In this document: positions 45,993 to 54,896 of the stretch, in pieces
Numbering within the stretch: position 1 is the first letter of the stretch
How the letters are laid out: every line of letters starts with the position of its first letter
Assembly: GCF_900094735.1 (NCBI RefSeq)
Contig: NZ_FMBM01000001.1
Coordinates: forward strand, 558,001 to 622,000
Origin: Saliniramus fredricksonii
Lineage (GTDB): Bacteria > Pseudomonadota > Alphaproteobacteria > Rhizobiales > Beijerinckiaceae
DNA: 64,000 bases
Direction: 5' to 3'
The notes under the pieces: generated by a model
Seen by the model: the letters and a program-made list of their open reading frames with translations, nothing else
Database searches by the model: none
Told to the model about the DNA's origin: nothing
Made by a program: the position numbers and the translations under genes

Positions 45993-46119
45993 AGGCGATT
46001 GCGGGGCGCGCGAGCATGGACTACACACCCGGATCGGGCTAGACACCGGACGGGCGGGGTTTTCTCGAGGATGTTGCGCGACCGCTGCGGTGCGCGCCTG
46101 CGGCGATGTGGACGAAAGC

Positions 46120-46884
46120 GTGAGCGAAAAACCCAAAAACAAGCCGGCCAAGGACGAGAATTCCGTTTATGAATCCGTCAAGGTCATCATCCAGGCGCTT
46201 CTCATCGCGGTGGTGATCCGCACGCTGCTGTTCCAGCCCTTCAACATTCCGTCGGGATCGCTGATTCCGACCCTGCTCGTGGGCGACTATCTGTTCGTCT
46301 CGAAATATTCCTACGGCTATTCGCGCCATTCCCTGCCCTTCAGCCCGCCACTCTTCGAAGGCCGGATCTTCTCCTCCGAGCCCGAGCGCGGCGATATCGC
46401 CGTCTTCAAGCTGCCCACGGACAACAGCACCGATTACATCAAGCGCGTGATCGGTCTGCCCGGAGATACGGTGCAGATGATCGATGGCCGGCTGCATATC
46501 AACGGCGAGATGGTGGCGCGCGAGCCGGCGGGTACCTATCGCGCGCGCGATGCGTTCGGGCGCACCACCGAGGCGACGCGCTATCGCGAGACTTTGCCCA
46601 ATGGGGTGTCGTATTTCATCATCGAGCGCGAAAACGATCGCGGCTTCTGGGACAATACCGAACTCTATGAAGTGCCCGAGGGCCATTTCTTCATGATGGG
46701 CGACAACCGCGACAATTCCACCGATTCGCGTGAATTGCGCGCGGTGGGCTATGTTCCGCTCGAGAATTTCGTGGGCCGCGCGGAGATCATCTTCTTCTCG
46801 CTGGAGGAGGGCGCTTCCGGCTGGCGGGTGTGGGAATGGCCTCTCACCGTGCGCTGGGACCGCCTGTTCACCGGGATCGAATGA
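46120..46884 (+). CDS. lepB: signal peptidase I
   Basis: LepB cleaves signal peptides at the outer face of the inner membrane. The 254-residue product has one N-terminal transmembrane helix (VKVIIQALLIAVVIRTLLF), the nucleophile Ser47 in IPSGSLIPTL (the usual Met after Ser is Leu), the general-base Lys108 in YIKRVIGLPGD, and the GDNRDNSTDSR box. Several GTG codons open the frame (46090, 46108, 46120); the last gives the family-typical MSEK start, although its ribosome site is weak. It leads the lepB-rnc-era cluster. Confidence 0.93.
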   Translation: MSEKPKNKPAKDENSVYESVKVIIQALLIAVVIRTLLFQPFNIPSGSLIPTLLVGDYLFVSKYSYGYSRHSLPFSPPLFEGRIFSSEPERGDIAVFKLPTDNSTDYIKRVIGLPGDTVQMIDGRLHINGEMVAREPAGTYRARDAFGRTTEATRYRETLPNGVSYFIIERENDRGFWDNTELYEVPEGHFFMMGDNRDNSTDSRELRAVGYVPLENFVGRAEIIFFSLEEGASGWRVWEWPLTVRWDRLFTGIE

Positions 46885-46933
46885 GACCGGCTGTGCGGGG
46901 GGCGAACCGGGAGCGTCAGACGAGGAAGCCATC

Positions 46934-47653
46934 ATGACGAGGCGCAGCGGCAGAACCGATCTCTCCGGGCTCGAAACCCGCATCGGCCACCAATTCGCCG
47001 ACATCGCCCTGCTTGAAGAGGCGCTGACGCATACCAGCGTGGCCCGCACTGCAGATGGGCGGATGGTGAACTACCAGCGCCTGGAGTTCCTGGGCGACCG
47101 CGTCCTCGGTCTGATGATCGCCGATATCCTGTTCCACCGCTTCCCCGAGAGCAAGGAAGGTGAGCTTTCGCGCCGGCTCTCGGAACTCGTGCGCCGCGAG
47201 ACCTGTGCACAGGTGGCAGAGAACTGGGATGTGGGGCCGCATATCGTCTTCGGACCCGGTGTGGCGCGCACGGCCAGCCGCGCCAACCGCTCGATCCTCG
47301 CCGATATCTGCGAATCGGTGATCGGAGCGGTCTATGTCGATGGAGGCTTCGCCTGCGCGCGGGCGGTGGTGCAAAACGGCTTCAGCGACGCTCTCGAGGG
47401 CTCGGCCCGCACACGCCGCGACCCGAAGACCGCGCTGCAGGAATGGATTCAGGGACGTGGCGGCGAACCGCCGCGTTATGCACTCGTGGAGCGCAGCGGG
47501 CCGGAACACGCCCCCAGCTTCACCATCGAGGTCATCGGCGACGGGGTGACCCCCGTGCGCGGCACCGGCACCAGCAAGCGCGCCGCCGAACAGGATGCGG
47601 CGGAGAAAGCTCTGGTTTCGCTCGGTCTGAGAAAGGAAGAGGCGCGTGTCTGA
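46934..47653 (+). CDS. rnc: ribonuclease III
   Basis: RNase III cuts double-stranded RNA in rRNA and mRNA maturation. The 239-residue product has the catalytic domain with the signature NYQRLEFLGDRVLGLMIAD (near residue 41), the downstream acidic residues in ILADICESVIGAVYVD, and a C-terminal dsRNA-binding domain (DPKTALQEWIQGRGG to RAAEQDAAEKAL). GAGGAAG precedes ATG 46934. It overlaps era by eight bases. Confidence 0.95.
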   Translation: MTRRSGRTDLSGLETRIGHQFADIALLEEALTHTSVARTADGRMVNYQRLEFLGDRVLGLMIADILFHRFPESKEGELSRRLSELVRRETCAQVAENWDVGPHIVFGPGVARTASRANRSILADICESVIGAVYVDGGFACARAVVQNGFSDALEGSARTRRDPKTALQEWIQGRGGEPPRYALVERSGPEHAPSFTIEVIGDGVTPVRGTGTSKRAAEQDAAEKALVSLGLRKEEARV

Positions 47654-48557
47654 CACCCCCACCCGCGCTGGTTTCGTCGCCCTGATCGGCGCGCCGAATG
47701 CCGGCAAGTCGACACTCCTGAACCAGCTTGTCGGCTCCAAGGTCTCGATCGTCTCGCGCAAGGTGCAGACCACCCGCGCACTGGTGCGCGGCATCGCCAT
47801 GGCCGGGCAGGCGCAGATCATCTTCGTCGATACGCCGGGCATCTTCAAGCCGCGCCGGCGGCTCGACCGGGCGATGGTCACCTCCGCCTGGGGCGGTGCG
47901 GCGGATGCGGATGTGGTCTGCCTGCTGATCGATGCACGACGCGGCATCGACGCGGAGGCGGAGGCGATCCTGGAAAAGCTCGGTGAAGTCCGCCAGCCGA
48001 AGATCCTGATCCTCAATAAAATCGATCTGGTGGCCCGCGACAGCCTGCTGGCGCTTGCGGCCGCGGCCAACGAGAAAGCCGGTTTCGACCATACCTTCAT
48101 GATCTCCGCCCTGCGCGGCGACGGCGTGGACGATCTCAACACCACACTCGCCGGCCTGATGCCGGAAGGGCCTTGGCTCTATCCCGAGGATCAGGTCTCG
48201 GAGGCCCCCCTGCGCGTGCTGGCCGCCGAGATCACCCGCGAGAAGATCTACGACCGGCTGCATCAGGAACTGCCCTATGACGCGCATGTCGTTACCGAGA
48301 GCTGGGAGAACCGCAAGGATGGCTCGGTACGCATCGAGCAGACCGTCTTCGTGGCCCGGGAAAGCCAGCGCAAGATCGTGCTCGGCAAGGGCGGACAGAC
48401 CATCCGCGCCATCGGCCAGGCCGCCCGCGTCGAGATCGCCGAAGCGGCGGAATGCCCCGTCCATCTCTTCCTCTTCGTGAAAGTCCGCGAGAACTGGGCG
48501 GACGATCCCGAGCGCTACCGCGAAATGGGGCTCGAATTCCCCAAAGGGGCGTATTGA
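47646..48557 (+). CDS. era: GTPase Era
   Basis: Era binds the 3' end of 16S rRNA during 30S assembly. The 303-residue product has G1 GAPNAGKST, G3 DTPG, G4 NKID, and a C-terminal KH domain with VLGKGGQTIRAIGQAAR. The start is GTG 47646, inside the rnc end, with a GGAAGAGG site upstream. rnc-era coupling is conserved across bacteria. Confidence 0.96.
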   Translation: MSDTPTRAGFVALIGAPNAGKSTLLNQLVGSKVSIVSRKVQTTRALVRGIAMAGQAQIIFVDTPGIFKPRRRLDRAMVTSAWGGAADADVVCLLIDARRGIDAEAEAILEKLGEVRQPKILILNKIDLVARDSLLALAAAANEKAGFDHTFMISALRGDGVDDLNTTLAGLMPEGPWLYPEDQVSEAPLRVLAAEITREKIYDRLHQELPYDAHVVTESWENRKDGSVRIEQTVFVARESQRKIVLGKGGQTIRAIGQAARVEIAEAAECPVHLFLFVKVRENWADDPERYREMGLEFPKGAY

Positions 48558-48558
48558 A

Positions 48559-48572
48559 CCCGGCATGCCGGG
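48559..48572. terminator. perfect 14-bp palindrome between converging genes
   Basis: CCCGGCATGCCGGG begins two bases after the era stop, in the 47-base gap before the converging acyltransferase stop. As RNA it would form a short GC-rich hairpin; there is no T-run. Confidence 0.4.
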
Positions 48573-48604
48573 CCCTTCCTGCTCCAGGCAAAGCCCATCC
48601 TGCT

Positions 48605-49768
48605 TCAGGCGAAGGCGCGCGCCGCCACCCGCCGGACGGCGCGCCAGCCGTCCCAGAGCCTGCGATTCTGCTTAAAGGCACGCTTCCCGTCGCGTGAAAA
48701 GCGCAGGGCGCGATCGTAGATGCGACCGCGCGCCGTGATCGCCGTGCTGCTCTCACAAAGCGTGATCGGGTCGCACCAGGCCTGCTTGTAACGCTCGTCA
48801 CCGACGCCGAGGTCGAGCCCGGTCAGGCCCTCGGCACAGGCATGCGCGATCAGATCGTGCAGGGCGAGATCGCCGGGGCTGAATTTCTCGTAGGCCATAT
48901 CGAAGGAATTCGTGAAGCAGCTGAAATCGCCGTTCAGGCATACGCCGAAATAGGTCGCGATGATGTCGTCGCCGGCGAGGAGATGGAAAGCGCTCATGGG
49001 CGCGTCACGGATGGTCTTTTCGCAGCCGGCTTCGAGGAGTTCCTGCATGAAGGCCGCCGCTCCCGGCCTGTCGAAAAAGCTCGGAATCCCGCAGGCCTGC
49101 TTGCGCGCATCCCGCTGCGCTATTGCCGCGAGGAGCACCCGCCGGCACGTGGCGATATCCCGGGCGCGCCTGAACTGTACGGGCCCGGCGGCATTCTCCA
49201 GGTGGGCACGCTTGCGTCGCAGCAGTTTCAGGGCCTTGCGCGAGCGGCGCGCCAGAGCCAGGGCCTCGAAATCGGGCTGCAGATCGAGGCGGTAGCTCGC
49301 GCTCGGGCTGGGTGTCGCACCGGGGGCGAGGAAGGGATTCTCCCGCCCGCTCCATGTTTCGGGCATGTTCGGATAGACGATGGTATCCGCGCTGATGACC
49401 GCGCCGATGCGCTGCATCAGATGGTCACGCTCGAGCGCCGTCAACCGCGCCACGCTCACGGAATTCCACAGCGGGATCTGCCAGTTGAAATGCCGGGCAC
49501 CGACGGGATAGGCCACGTTCAGCCCGAGGCTGCGCTCCAGCACGAGCGGCATCACCGCCAGCGGCGTGCCCTCGCGGAAAAGACTGACGATACGCAGATT
49601 GCCGCGATTGCGCGCTTCACAATGCGCCCACCAGGCCCGCGTCCAGCAGTGCCTTTGATAGGGTGAAGCCACGGCACCGTTCTGGAGATCGTGCCACCAG
49701 GCGCTGCAGGCCTCGAAGTCACCGTCCACCCGGATCTCGATAGGCTCCTGCGAAGTAGGGCTGTCCAT
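48605..49768 (-). CDS. FemAB/CelD-like GNAT-family acyltransferase
   Basis: A 387-residue protein of the Acetyltransf_6 (CelD/BioF2-like) type, a double-GNAT fold. The family pattern is visible: a Trp-rich N-terminal SPYQRHCWTRAWWAHCEA, LAVMPLVLERSLGLNVAYPVG, then SYRLDLQPDFEALALARRSRK and the C-terminal half with FHLLAGDDIIATYFGVCLNG and GLTGLDLGVGDERYKQAW. Such proteins are linked with cellulose or exopolysaccharide export; the acyl substrate is unknown. The start at 49768 is the first ATG; GTG 49795 is an alternative. Confidence 0.82.
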   Translation of the reverse strand: MDSPTSQEPIEIRVDGDFEACSAWWHDLQNGAVASPYQRHCWTRAWWAHCEARNRGNLRIVSLFREGTPLAVMPLVLERSLGLNVAYPVGARHFNWQIPLWNSVSVARLTALERDHLMQRIGAVISADTIVYPNMPETWSGRENPFLAPGATPSPSASYRLDLQPDFEALALARRSRKALKLLRRKRAHLENAAGPVQFRRARDIATCRRVLLAAIAQRDARKQACGIPSFFDRPGAAAFMQELLEAGCEKTIRDAPMSAFHLLAGDDIIATYFGVCLNGDFSCFTNSFDMAYEKFSPGDLALHDLIAHACAEGLTGLDLGVGDERYKQAWCDPITLCESSTAITARGRIYDRALRFSRDGKRAFKQNRRLWDGWRAVRRVAARAFA

Positions 49769-49895
49769 TGTTGCGCCGGTCCGAGGTCTGAACACACGAA
49801 TCCCGCAATGCGCCTGACGCTGCGGAAGACATCAATGTTAGACGCAAAAGATTGACGCTTCCTTTGCTTGCACGCACAAGACCGTCGCCACCACC

Positions 49896-50690
49896 TCAAG
49901 CTGCTGCGCGGCGGATGATTCTGAGCAGTTCGCGCTGGATCGTCTCGTTGCCGCACAGCACCGAGCCCTTGGTCAGCATGTCGGCGCCGCCCTCGGTATC
50001 GCTGACATAGCCGCCCGCCTCACGCACCAGGATCAGTCCTGCGGCGATGTCATGGCTGGCGAGATGGCGCTCCCAGTAGCCGTCATAGCGCCCTGCCGCC
50101 ACATAGGCGAGGTCGAGCGCGGCAGAGCCCATGCGGCGCACACCGGCTGTCGCGGCCATCACGGCGCCGAGTTCGGCGAGGAACTGGGGATGGTTGCCGC
50201 GCCCGATGAAGGGGATGCCGCAGGCGATCACGGCCTCGATCATCTCCTGGCGCGCGGCGACACGCAGCCGCCGGTTGTTCATGAACGCGCCCTGGCCCTT
50301 TTCCGCAGCAAAGATCTCGTCCTTGATCGGATCGTAGATCACCCCTGCCACGATCTGGCCCTCGCGCTCGAGGCCGACGGAAATCGCGAAATGCGGGATT
50401 CCGTGCAGGAAATTCGTCGTGCCGTCGAGAGGATCGACATGCCAGACATGGCTTTTGTCGGTGCCTTCGACGACACCGGCCTCCTCGAGCTTGAAGCCGT
50501 AGCCGGGCCGCGCCTTCTCGAGCGCCTCGCGCAGGGTCTTCTCGGCGCGGTGATCGGCGACGGAGACGAAGTCCCCCGGCCCCTTGCGGGAGACCTGGAG
50601 ATTCTCGACCTCGCCGAAATCGCGCTTGAGATTGCGCGAGGCCTTCATCACGGCATCGAGCATCACGGTCATCAGGGGGGAGCGGATCAT
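49896..50690 (-). CDS. suhB: inositol monophosphatase family protein (SuhB-like)
   Basis: The 264-residue product has the metal-binding IMPase motifs: a Glu pair in KLEEAGVV, the DPLDGTTNFLHG signature near residue 87, and SHDIAAGLILVREAGG near the C-terminus. It dephosphorylates inositol-1-phosphate in vitro, and E. coli SuhB also aids rRNA transcription. The paralogous HisN is 1.6 kb away on the other strand; this one lacks HisN-type features. The frame is open upstream to 50807, but ATG 50690 gives the family length. Confidence 0.85.
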   Translation of the reverse strand: MIRSPLMTVMLDAVMKASRNLKRDFGEVENLQVSRKGPGDFVSVADHRAEKTLREALEKARPGYGFKLEEAGVVEGTDKSHVWHVDPLDGTTNFLHGIPHFAISVGLEREGQIVAGVIYDPIKDEIFAAEKGQGAFMNNRRLRVAARQEMIEAVIACGIPFIGRGNHPQFLAELGAVMAATAGVRRMGSAALDLAYVAAGRYDGYWERHLASHDIAAGLILVREAGGYVSDTEGGADMLTKGSVLCGNETIQRELLRIIRRAAA

Positions 50691-50827
50691 GGCGGGAACT
50701 TTGCTTTCTCGGATGGTCAGCCGACCGGGCACGCCGGCATTGGCCGGATCGGCAGGCGGGAATGCGCGAAACCCATGTCGAAAACCACGCCGCGCCGGGC
50801 GCGTCAAGGGTTTCGCGCGCAGCCGGC

Positions 50828-52123
50828 TCAGGGGCGGCTCGGATGCGGGTCGATGGCGCGGCTGTAGAAGACAAGGGCCAGCGCCAGCGCGCCGGCAAGT
50901 GCGAGGAAGACCGCATGATAGGCCTGGGCCGGATAACCGCCGGCCGGATCGGGGGAAAACTGCGCGACGAGCAACCCGGTCAGGGCTTGTGAGACGAAGA
51001 CGCCGCCCATCGTGGCGATGTTCATGAGGGTGATGCCGCGCCCGGTCAGCCGTTGCGGGAACAGCGCCTTGCCGTGTGACGTCACGATCGGGACATAGCC
51101 GAAGGCGAAACCGAACAGGATCAGCCAGGCCGTCAGAGCAAAGCCTTCGAGCTGCACGAGACCGGCCACGAGCAACAGGCCCGTCGCGATGATGCCGCCG
51201 GTGAGGGCCTGGCGCCGGTAGCTTCGAAACCAGCGATCCGCCGCGCCCCAGGCGAAGATCCCGATAATCTGGGCCGCAGCGGCGATCAGGATCAGATTGC
51301 CGCGTTCCTGCAGCCCCGCACCATAGACGTCACTCAGCCAGGGGCCCGCCCACAGCCCGACGATGCAGGCGAAAGCGGAATAGGTCGTGGCATGCAGGGC
51401 AAAGACCTGCCAGAAGGAGCGCACGCGCAGGGCTTCCCCGACCCCCTTCACGGCCTCGGCCCAGCTCTCGCGCGCCGGCTCCTCGCTGCTGCGCCGGACC
51501 GGCAAGGACACCATCACGGCGAGAATGATCAACGCCGTCAGCCCGGCCATGCCGAAAAAGGCGCCGCGCCAGCCGATCCAGGCCGAGACCGCCGCGAGCG
51601 GCGCCGTCGCGACCAGCGTGCCGAGCGAACCGGCGCCCAGCGTCAGGCTGGTGAGAATGGCGAAGCGCTCGGGCGGGAAACGGCGCGCATAAATCGCCAG
51701 CGGCCCCATGAAGAAACTGGAGCAGCCGAGCCCGATCAGCGCGCGCGCGGCGATCAATCCGGTTCCGGTCTGTGCCATGGCAAACAGCAGACTGCCCGCA
51801 AGGGCGATAGCGGCGCTCACGATCAGCGTGGCGCGCGCACCGTATCGGTCGATGGCGATGCCCACGGGAATCTGCGCAAGGGCGAAACTGAGAAAGAAGG
51901 CGGATGAGAGAAAGCCGAGCCGGCTGGCATCAAGGGCGAGTTCGCGCGCGAGATCCGGCCCGATCACACCGATGGCGCTGCGCTGGAACTGGCTGATCAT
52001 ATAGGTTGCGATCAGCGCCGCGAGGACGGCAACGACAGTGCCGCGCGTCATCGCCCGCATCCTGCCCGGCGCCGTCTCCGGCCCTGCGCCCGTTCTTCCG
52101 ACGGGCCTCTCACCCTCGACCAT
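50828..52123 (-). CDS. MFS transporter
   Basis: A 431-residue major facilitator with twelve predicted transmembrane helices. The loop 2-3 motif (IDRYGARATLIVSA) matches the family consensus. The conserved SQFQRSAIGVIGPDLARELAL in TM1 is typical of the oxalate/formate or nitrate-like carriers. Substrate is not evident. ATG 52123 has GGAGAG close upstream. It faces hisN across a 190-base gap. Confidence 0.85.
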   Translation of the reverse strand: MVEGERPVGRTGAGPETAPGRMRAMTRGTVVAVLAALIATYMISQFQRSAIGVIGPDLARELALDASRLGFLSSAFFLSFALAQIPVGIAIDRYGARATLIVSAAIALAGSLLFAMAQTGTGLIAARALIGLGCSSFFMGPLAIYARRFPPERFAILTSLTLGAGSLGTLVATAPLAAVSAWIGWRGAFFGMAGLTALIILAVMVSLPVRRSSEEPARESWAEAVKGVGEALRVRSFWQVFALHATTYSAFACIVGLWAGPWLSDVYGAGLQERGNLILIAAAAQIIGIFAWGAADRWFRSYRRQALTGGIIATGLLLVAGLVQLEGFALTAWLILFGFAFGYVPIVTSHGKALFPQRLTGRGITLMNIATMGGVFVSQALTGLLVAQFSPDPAGGYPAQAYHAVFLALAGALALALVFYSRAIDPHPSRP

Positions 52124-52312
52124 CGCACTCTCCGTTCATCCGCGTCCGGTCAGGGCCATCTGCGGATGTGACATGACGTTCCCCCCTTTACCTTGTCGCG
52201 GTTGGGGCAGGCTTCGCGCAAGGGTCATGCAGGGGGCTTGCCGGATGCGCCCCGGTTGGTAAAAGCGCACGGTGGGGCGTGCCGGCGTGCGCTCGAAGAA
52301 AGGATGGCCAGC

Positions 52313-53098
52313 ATGAGCCTGATCGAATTTTCCAGTTTCGTGTCCGATCTTGCGACACATTCCGGGCGCGCGATCCTGCCCTTCTTCCGCACGGCGCTGT
52401 CGGTCGGCGACAAATCGTCGGGCGCTGATTTCGATCCCGTGACCGAAGCCGATCGCGCCGGCGAATCGGTCATGCGGCACATGATCAGGCAGCATTTTCC
52501 GGGTCACGGCATCATCGGCGAGGAATTCGGTTCCGAGAACGACGAGGCCGAATACGTCTGGGTGCTCGATCCGATCGACGGCACCCGCGCCTTCATGTCG
52601 GGCCTGCCGCTCTGGGGCACCCTGATCGGGCTGACGCACCATGGCAAGCCCGGTTTCGGGATGATGCACCAGCCATTCATCGGCGAGCGCTTCTCCGGCG
52701 ATGGCGGTGCAGCGCATTATCAAGGACCGCATGCCTCCCGCACGCTGATCACCCGCGACTGCCCGGATATCGGCGGCGCTACCCTCATGGCGACGACGCC
52801 CGACATGTTCACCGGCAATGCGGCCGATGCCTTCGCCCGGGTCCAGGCGAAAGCCCGCCTGACGCGGTTCGGCTGTGATTGCTACGCCTATTGCATGGTG
52901 GCTGCCGGGCATGTCGATCTCGTCATCGAAAACGGGCTCAAACCCTATGACATCGTGGCGCTGATCCCGATCATCGAGGGTGCGGGCGGCATCGTTACCA
53001 GCTGGGACGGGGGCGATCCGACCAGGGGCGGGGCGATCATCGCAGCCGGTGATCGGCGCGTGCATGAACAGGCGCTGGCACTGCTCGCGGGGCGTTGA
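52313..53098 (+). CDS. hisN: histidinol-phosphatase (HisN, IMPase family)
   Basis: HisN converts histidinol phosphate to histidinol in histidine synthesis. The 261-residue product has the IMPase fold with GEEFGSENDEAEYVWVLDPI, the DPIDGTRAFMSG signature, and the C-terminal LKPYDIVALIPIIEGAGG that marks the HisN branch. ATG 52313 has AAAGG nine bases upstream; ATG 52304 is too close to it. It is not linked to other his genes here, but hisZ-hisG lie 7 kb away. Confidence 0.87.
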   Translation: MSLIEFSSFVSDLATHSGRAILPFFRTALSVGDKSSGADFDPVTEADRAGESVMRHMIRQHFPGHGIIGEEFGSENDEAEYVWVLDPIDGTRAFMSGLPLWGTLIGLTHHGKPGFGMMHQPFIGERFSGDGGAAHYQGPHASRTLITRDCPDIGGATLMATTPDMFTGNAADAFARVQAKARLTRFGCDCYAYCMVAAGHVDLVIENGLKPYDIVALIPIIEGAGGIVTSWDGGDPTRGGAIIAAGDRRVHEQALALLAGR

Positions 53099-53101
53099 GG
53101 G

Positions 53102-54091
53102 TCAGACCGCGCCGACCGCCGGCCCGGCCCGCGCCGGGCTGCTCTCGCCCGGATGCGTGCCGGGAATGAAGGCGTCGAAGGCAGCGAAGAGCTGATCGCG
53201 GATCTGATCGCGCTCCATCAGGATCTCGTGGCGCGCGCCGGGTATGACGATCACGCCGCCGCCCTTGAGCCCCTGGCCGAAACGCTCCGTGGCCCGGGTA
53301 TCGACAATCGCATCGGCTCCGGCGCCGATGATCAGGGTCGGAATGCGGATATCCAGCGCCGCACGCGGTTCCTGCAATTGCGCCATGAGCCTGAAGGCCG
53401 CGGCGACCCAGCCGATGGTCGGCTCGCCGATGGCGCCGTCGCCCAGAGCCGATGCAAGATCGGCATTGCGGGCATAGCGCTCGGGATCGCTGGTGAGCGG
53501 ATTGCCGTCGAAGGGGCGGGTTGTTTGCGAGGTGGCGCCACCGCCGGGAATCCACAAGCGCCCGAGGCCGAGCCCCGCAACCGCCCGCGCCATCACGGCT
53601 GTGCGCCGCGGTGAGCCCAGACGCGCGATCCCGAGCATCGGTGCGCAGAGTACCATCCGTTCGAAAGGCGACATGCCCCGCCGCGCCATGTCGAGGGCGA
53701 TGGCACCGCCCATGGAATGGGCGAGGGCGAAGAACGGGCGCGGACACAGGCGCTCCAGAACGCGCTCCCGGATCGCGAGCATGTCACGGTGGAAGTGCCG
53801 GAAACTCCCGATATGGCCCTTCCTGGCCTGGCGCAAGGCCCGGTAGGAGCGCCCCTGGCCCCGCCAGTCGAAGGTGACGACGGCAAAGCCGCGCGCCAGC
53901 AGGTCTGCCACGGTCTCGCAATATTTCTCGATGAATTCGGCCCGCCCCTGCAGGATGCAGACCGTGCCCAGCGGCTCCTCGCATCGCGCCGGCCAGTAGA
54001 CCGCGCGCAAGGGCGCGCCATCGCGCGCGGTCACGCGCATCACCTGCCCGCCATCGGGGATCGTATTCGACGCGGTTTCGACGAGCTGCAT
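53102..54091 (-). CDS. alpha/beta hydrolase, lysophospholipase-like
   Basis: The 329-residue product has the serine-hydrolase fold: an N-terminal VCILQGRAEFIEKYCE oxyanion region, the nucleophile elbow AHSMGGAIAL near residue 132, an acid in GAGADAIVD, and the His in PGARHEILME. It resembles PldB-type monoacylglycerol lipase or lysophospholipase. The frame opens upstream, but ATG 54091 has a clear GGAGG five bases before it. It converges on hisN with three bases between stops. Confidence 0.87.
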   Translation of the reverse strand: MQLVETASNTIPDGGQVMRVTARDGAPLRAVYWPARCEEPLGTVCILQGRAEFIEKYCETVADLLARGFAVVTFDWRGQGRSYRALRQARKGHIGSFRHFHRDMLAIRERVLERLCPRPFFALAHSMGGAIALDMARRGMSPFERMVLCAPMLGIARLGSPRRTAVMARAVAGLGLGRLWIPGGGATSQTTRPFDGNPLTSDPERYARNADLASALGDGAIGEPTIGWVAAAFRLMAQLQEPRAALDIRIPTLIIGAGADAIVDTRATERFGQGLKGGGVIVIPGARHEILMERDQIRDQLFAAFDAFIPGTHPGESSPARAGPAVGAV

Positions 54092-54287
54092 CACAACCTC
54101 CGTGGACAGGCTTAATCCAGGCCGGCGGCGCGGTCCAGCGGATCGTGGGCAGCCGACCGTCGCGCTCTTGAAATGCGGATTTACGGTTCCCACCTCACGA
54201 TCAGCGTCGGCCATGATGGCGGCGCGGACAACCGATCCGGCCATTCGGCGGATCATTCAAACGCATGTTGCTCAAGGAGAATGTGCC

Positions 54288-54764
54288 ATGAGACAGTTCG
54301 ACCTGTCCCCGCTTTATCGCAACACCGTCGGTTTCGACCGGCTGTTTTCCGCCCTCGACCAGTTCGCCGGTGTCGAGAGCGCGCCGACCTATCCGCCCTA
54401 CAATATCGAGCGCACCAGCGAGAACGATTACCGCATCAGCGTCGCGGTGGCCGGCTTCACGCAGGATGACCTGACCATCGAGGTCAAGGAGCATGTGCTC
54501 GCGATCCGTGGCGCGAAGCAGGAAAGCGAGACCACTCGCAAGGCCGAGATGCTGCATCAGGGCATCGCCGCGCGCTCCTTCGAGCGTCGCTTCCAGCTCG
54601 CCGACGGCGTTCAGGTGCGGGGTGCCAGCCTCGAAAACGGGCTCCTGCATGTCGATCTCGTCCGCGAGATCCCGGAAGCCAAGAAGCCACGCCTGATCCC
54701 GATCGGGGGCGAGACCGGAACGCGCACGATCGACGCGCAGAAGGATGAGGCGCAAGCGGCCTGA
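54288..54764 (+). CDS. Hsp20/alpha-crystallin small heat-shock protein
   Basis: The 158-residue product has the IbpA-type start (MRQFDLSPLYRNTVGFDRLF), an alpha-crystallin domain (about residues 33-125; NDYRISVAVAGFTQDDLTIE, GLLHVDLVREIPE), and a C-terminal RLIPI (I/V-X-I/V anchor). It holds unfolding proteins in a refoldable state. AAGGAG lies eight bases before the start, and a TTGCT sits just upstream of it, reminiscent of ROSE-type RNA thermometers. Downstream is an intrinsic terminator. Confidence 0.92.
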   Translation: MRQFDLSPLYRNTVGFDRLFSALDQFAGVESAPTYPPYNIERTSENDYRISVAVAGFTQDDLTIEVKEHVLAIRGAKQESETTRKAEMLHQGIAARSFERRFQLADGVQVRGASLENGLLHVDLVREIPEAKKPRLIPIGGETGTRTIDAQKDEAQAA

Positions 54765-54803
54765 GGCCGCGATGCGGCGTCCGACGCCTCAACGCGAGAA
54801 AGG

Positions 54804-54835
54804 TCCGGCTCGTTCACCACGGGCCGGGCTTTTTG
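54804..54835 (+). terminator. intrinsic terminator of the Hsp20 gene
   Basis: GTCCGGCTC and GGGCCGGGC form a 9-bp stem (two G-T pairs) around a nine-base loop, followed by TTTTTG. The reverse complement also pairs, so it can serve the converging ABC transporter operon. Confidence 0.8.
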
Positions 54836-54896
54836 TCTGGCGATCTCCGAAATACCGAATCGTCTGATCAGGCCAGCGACCGGGTGGACGCGTGTC

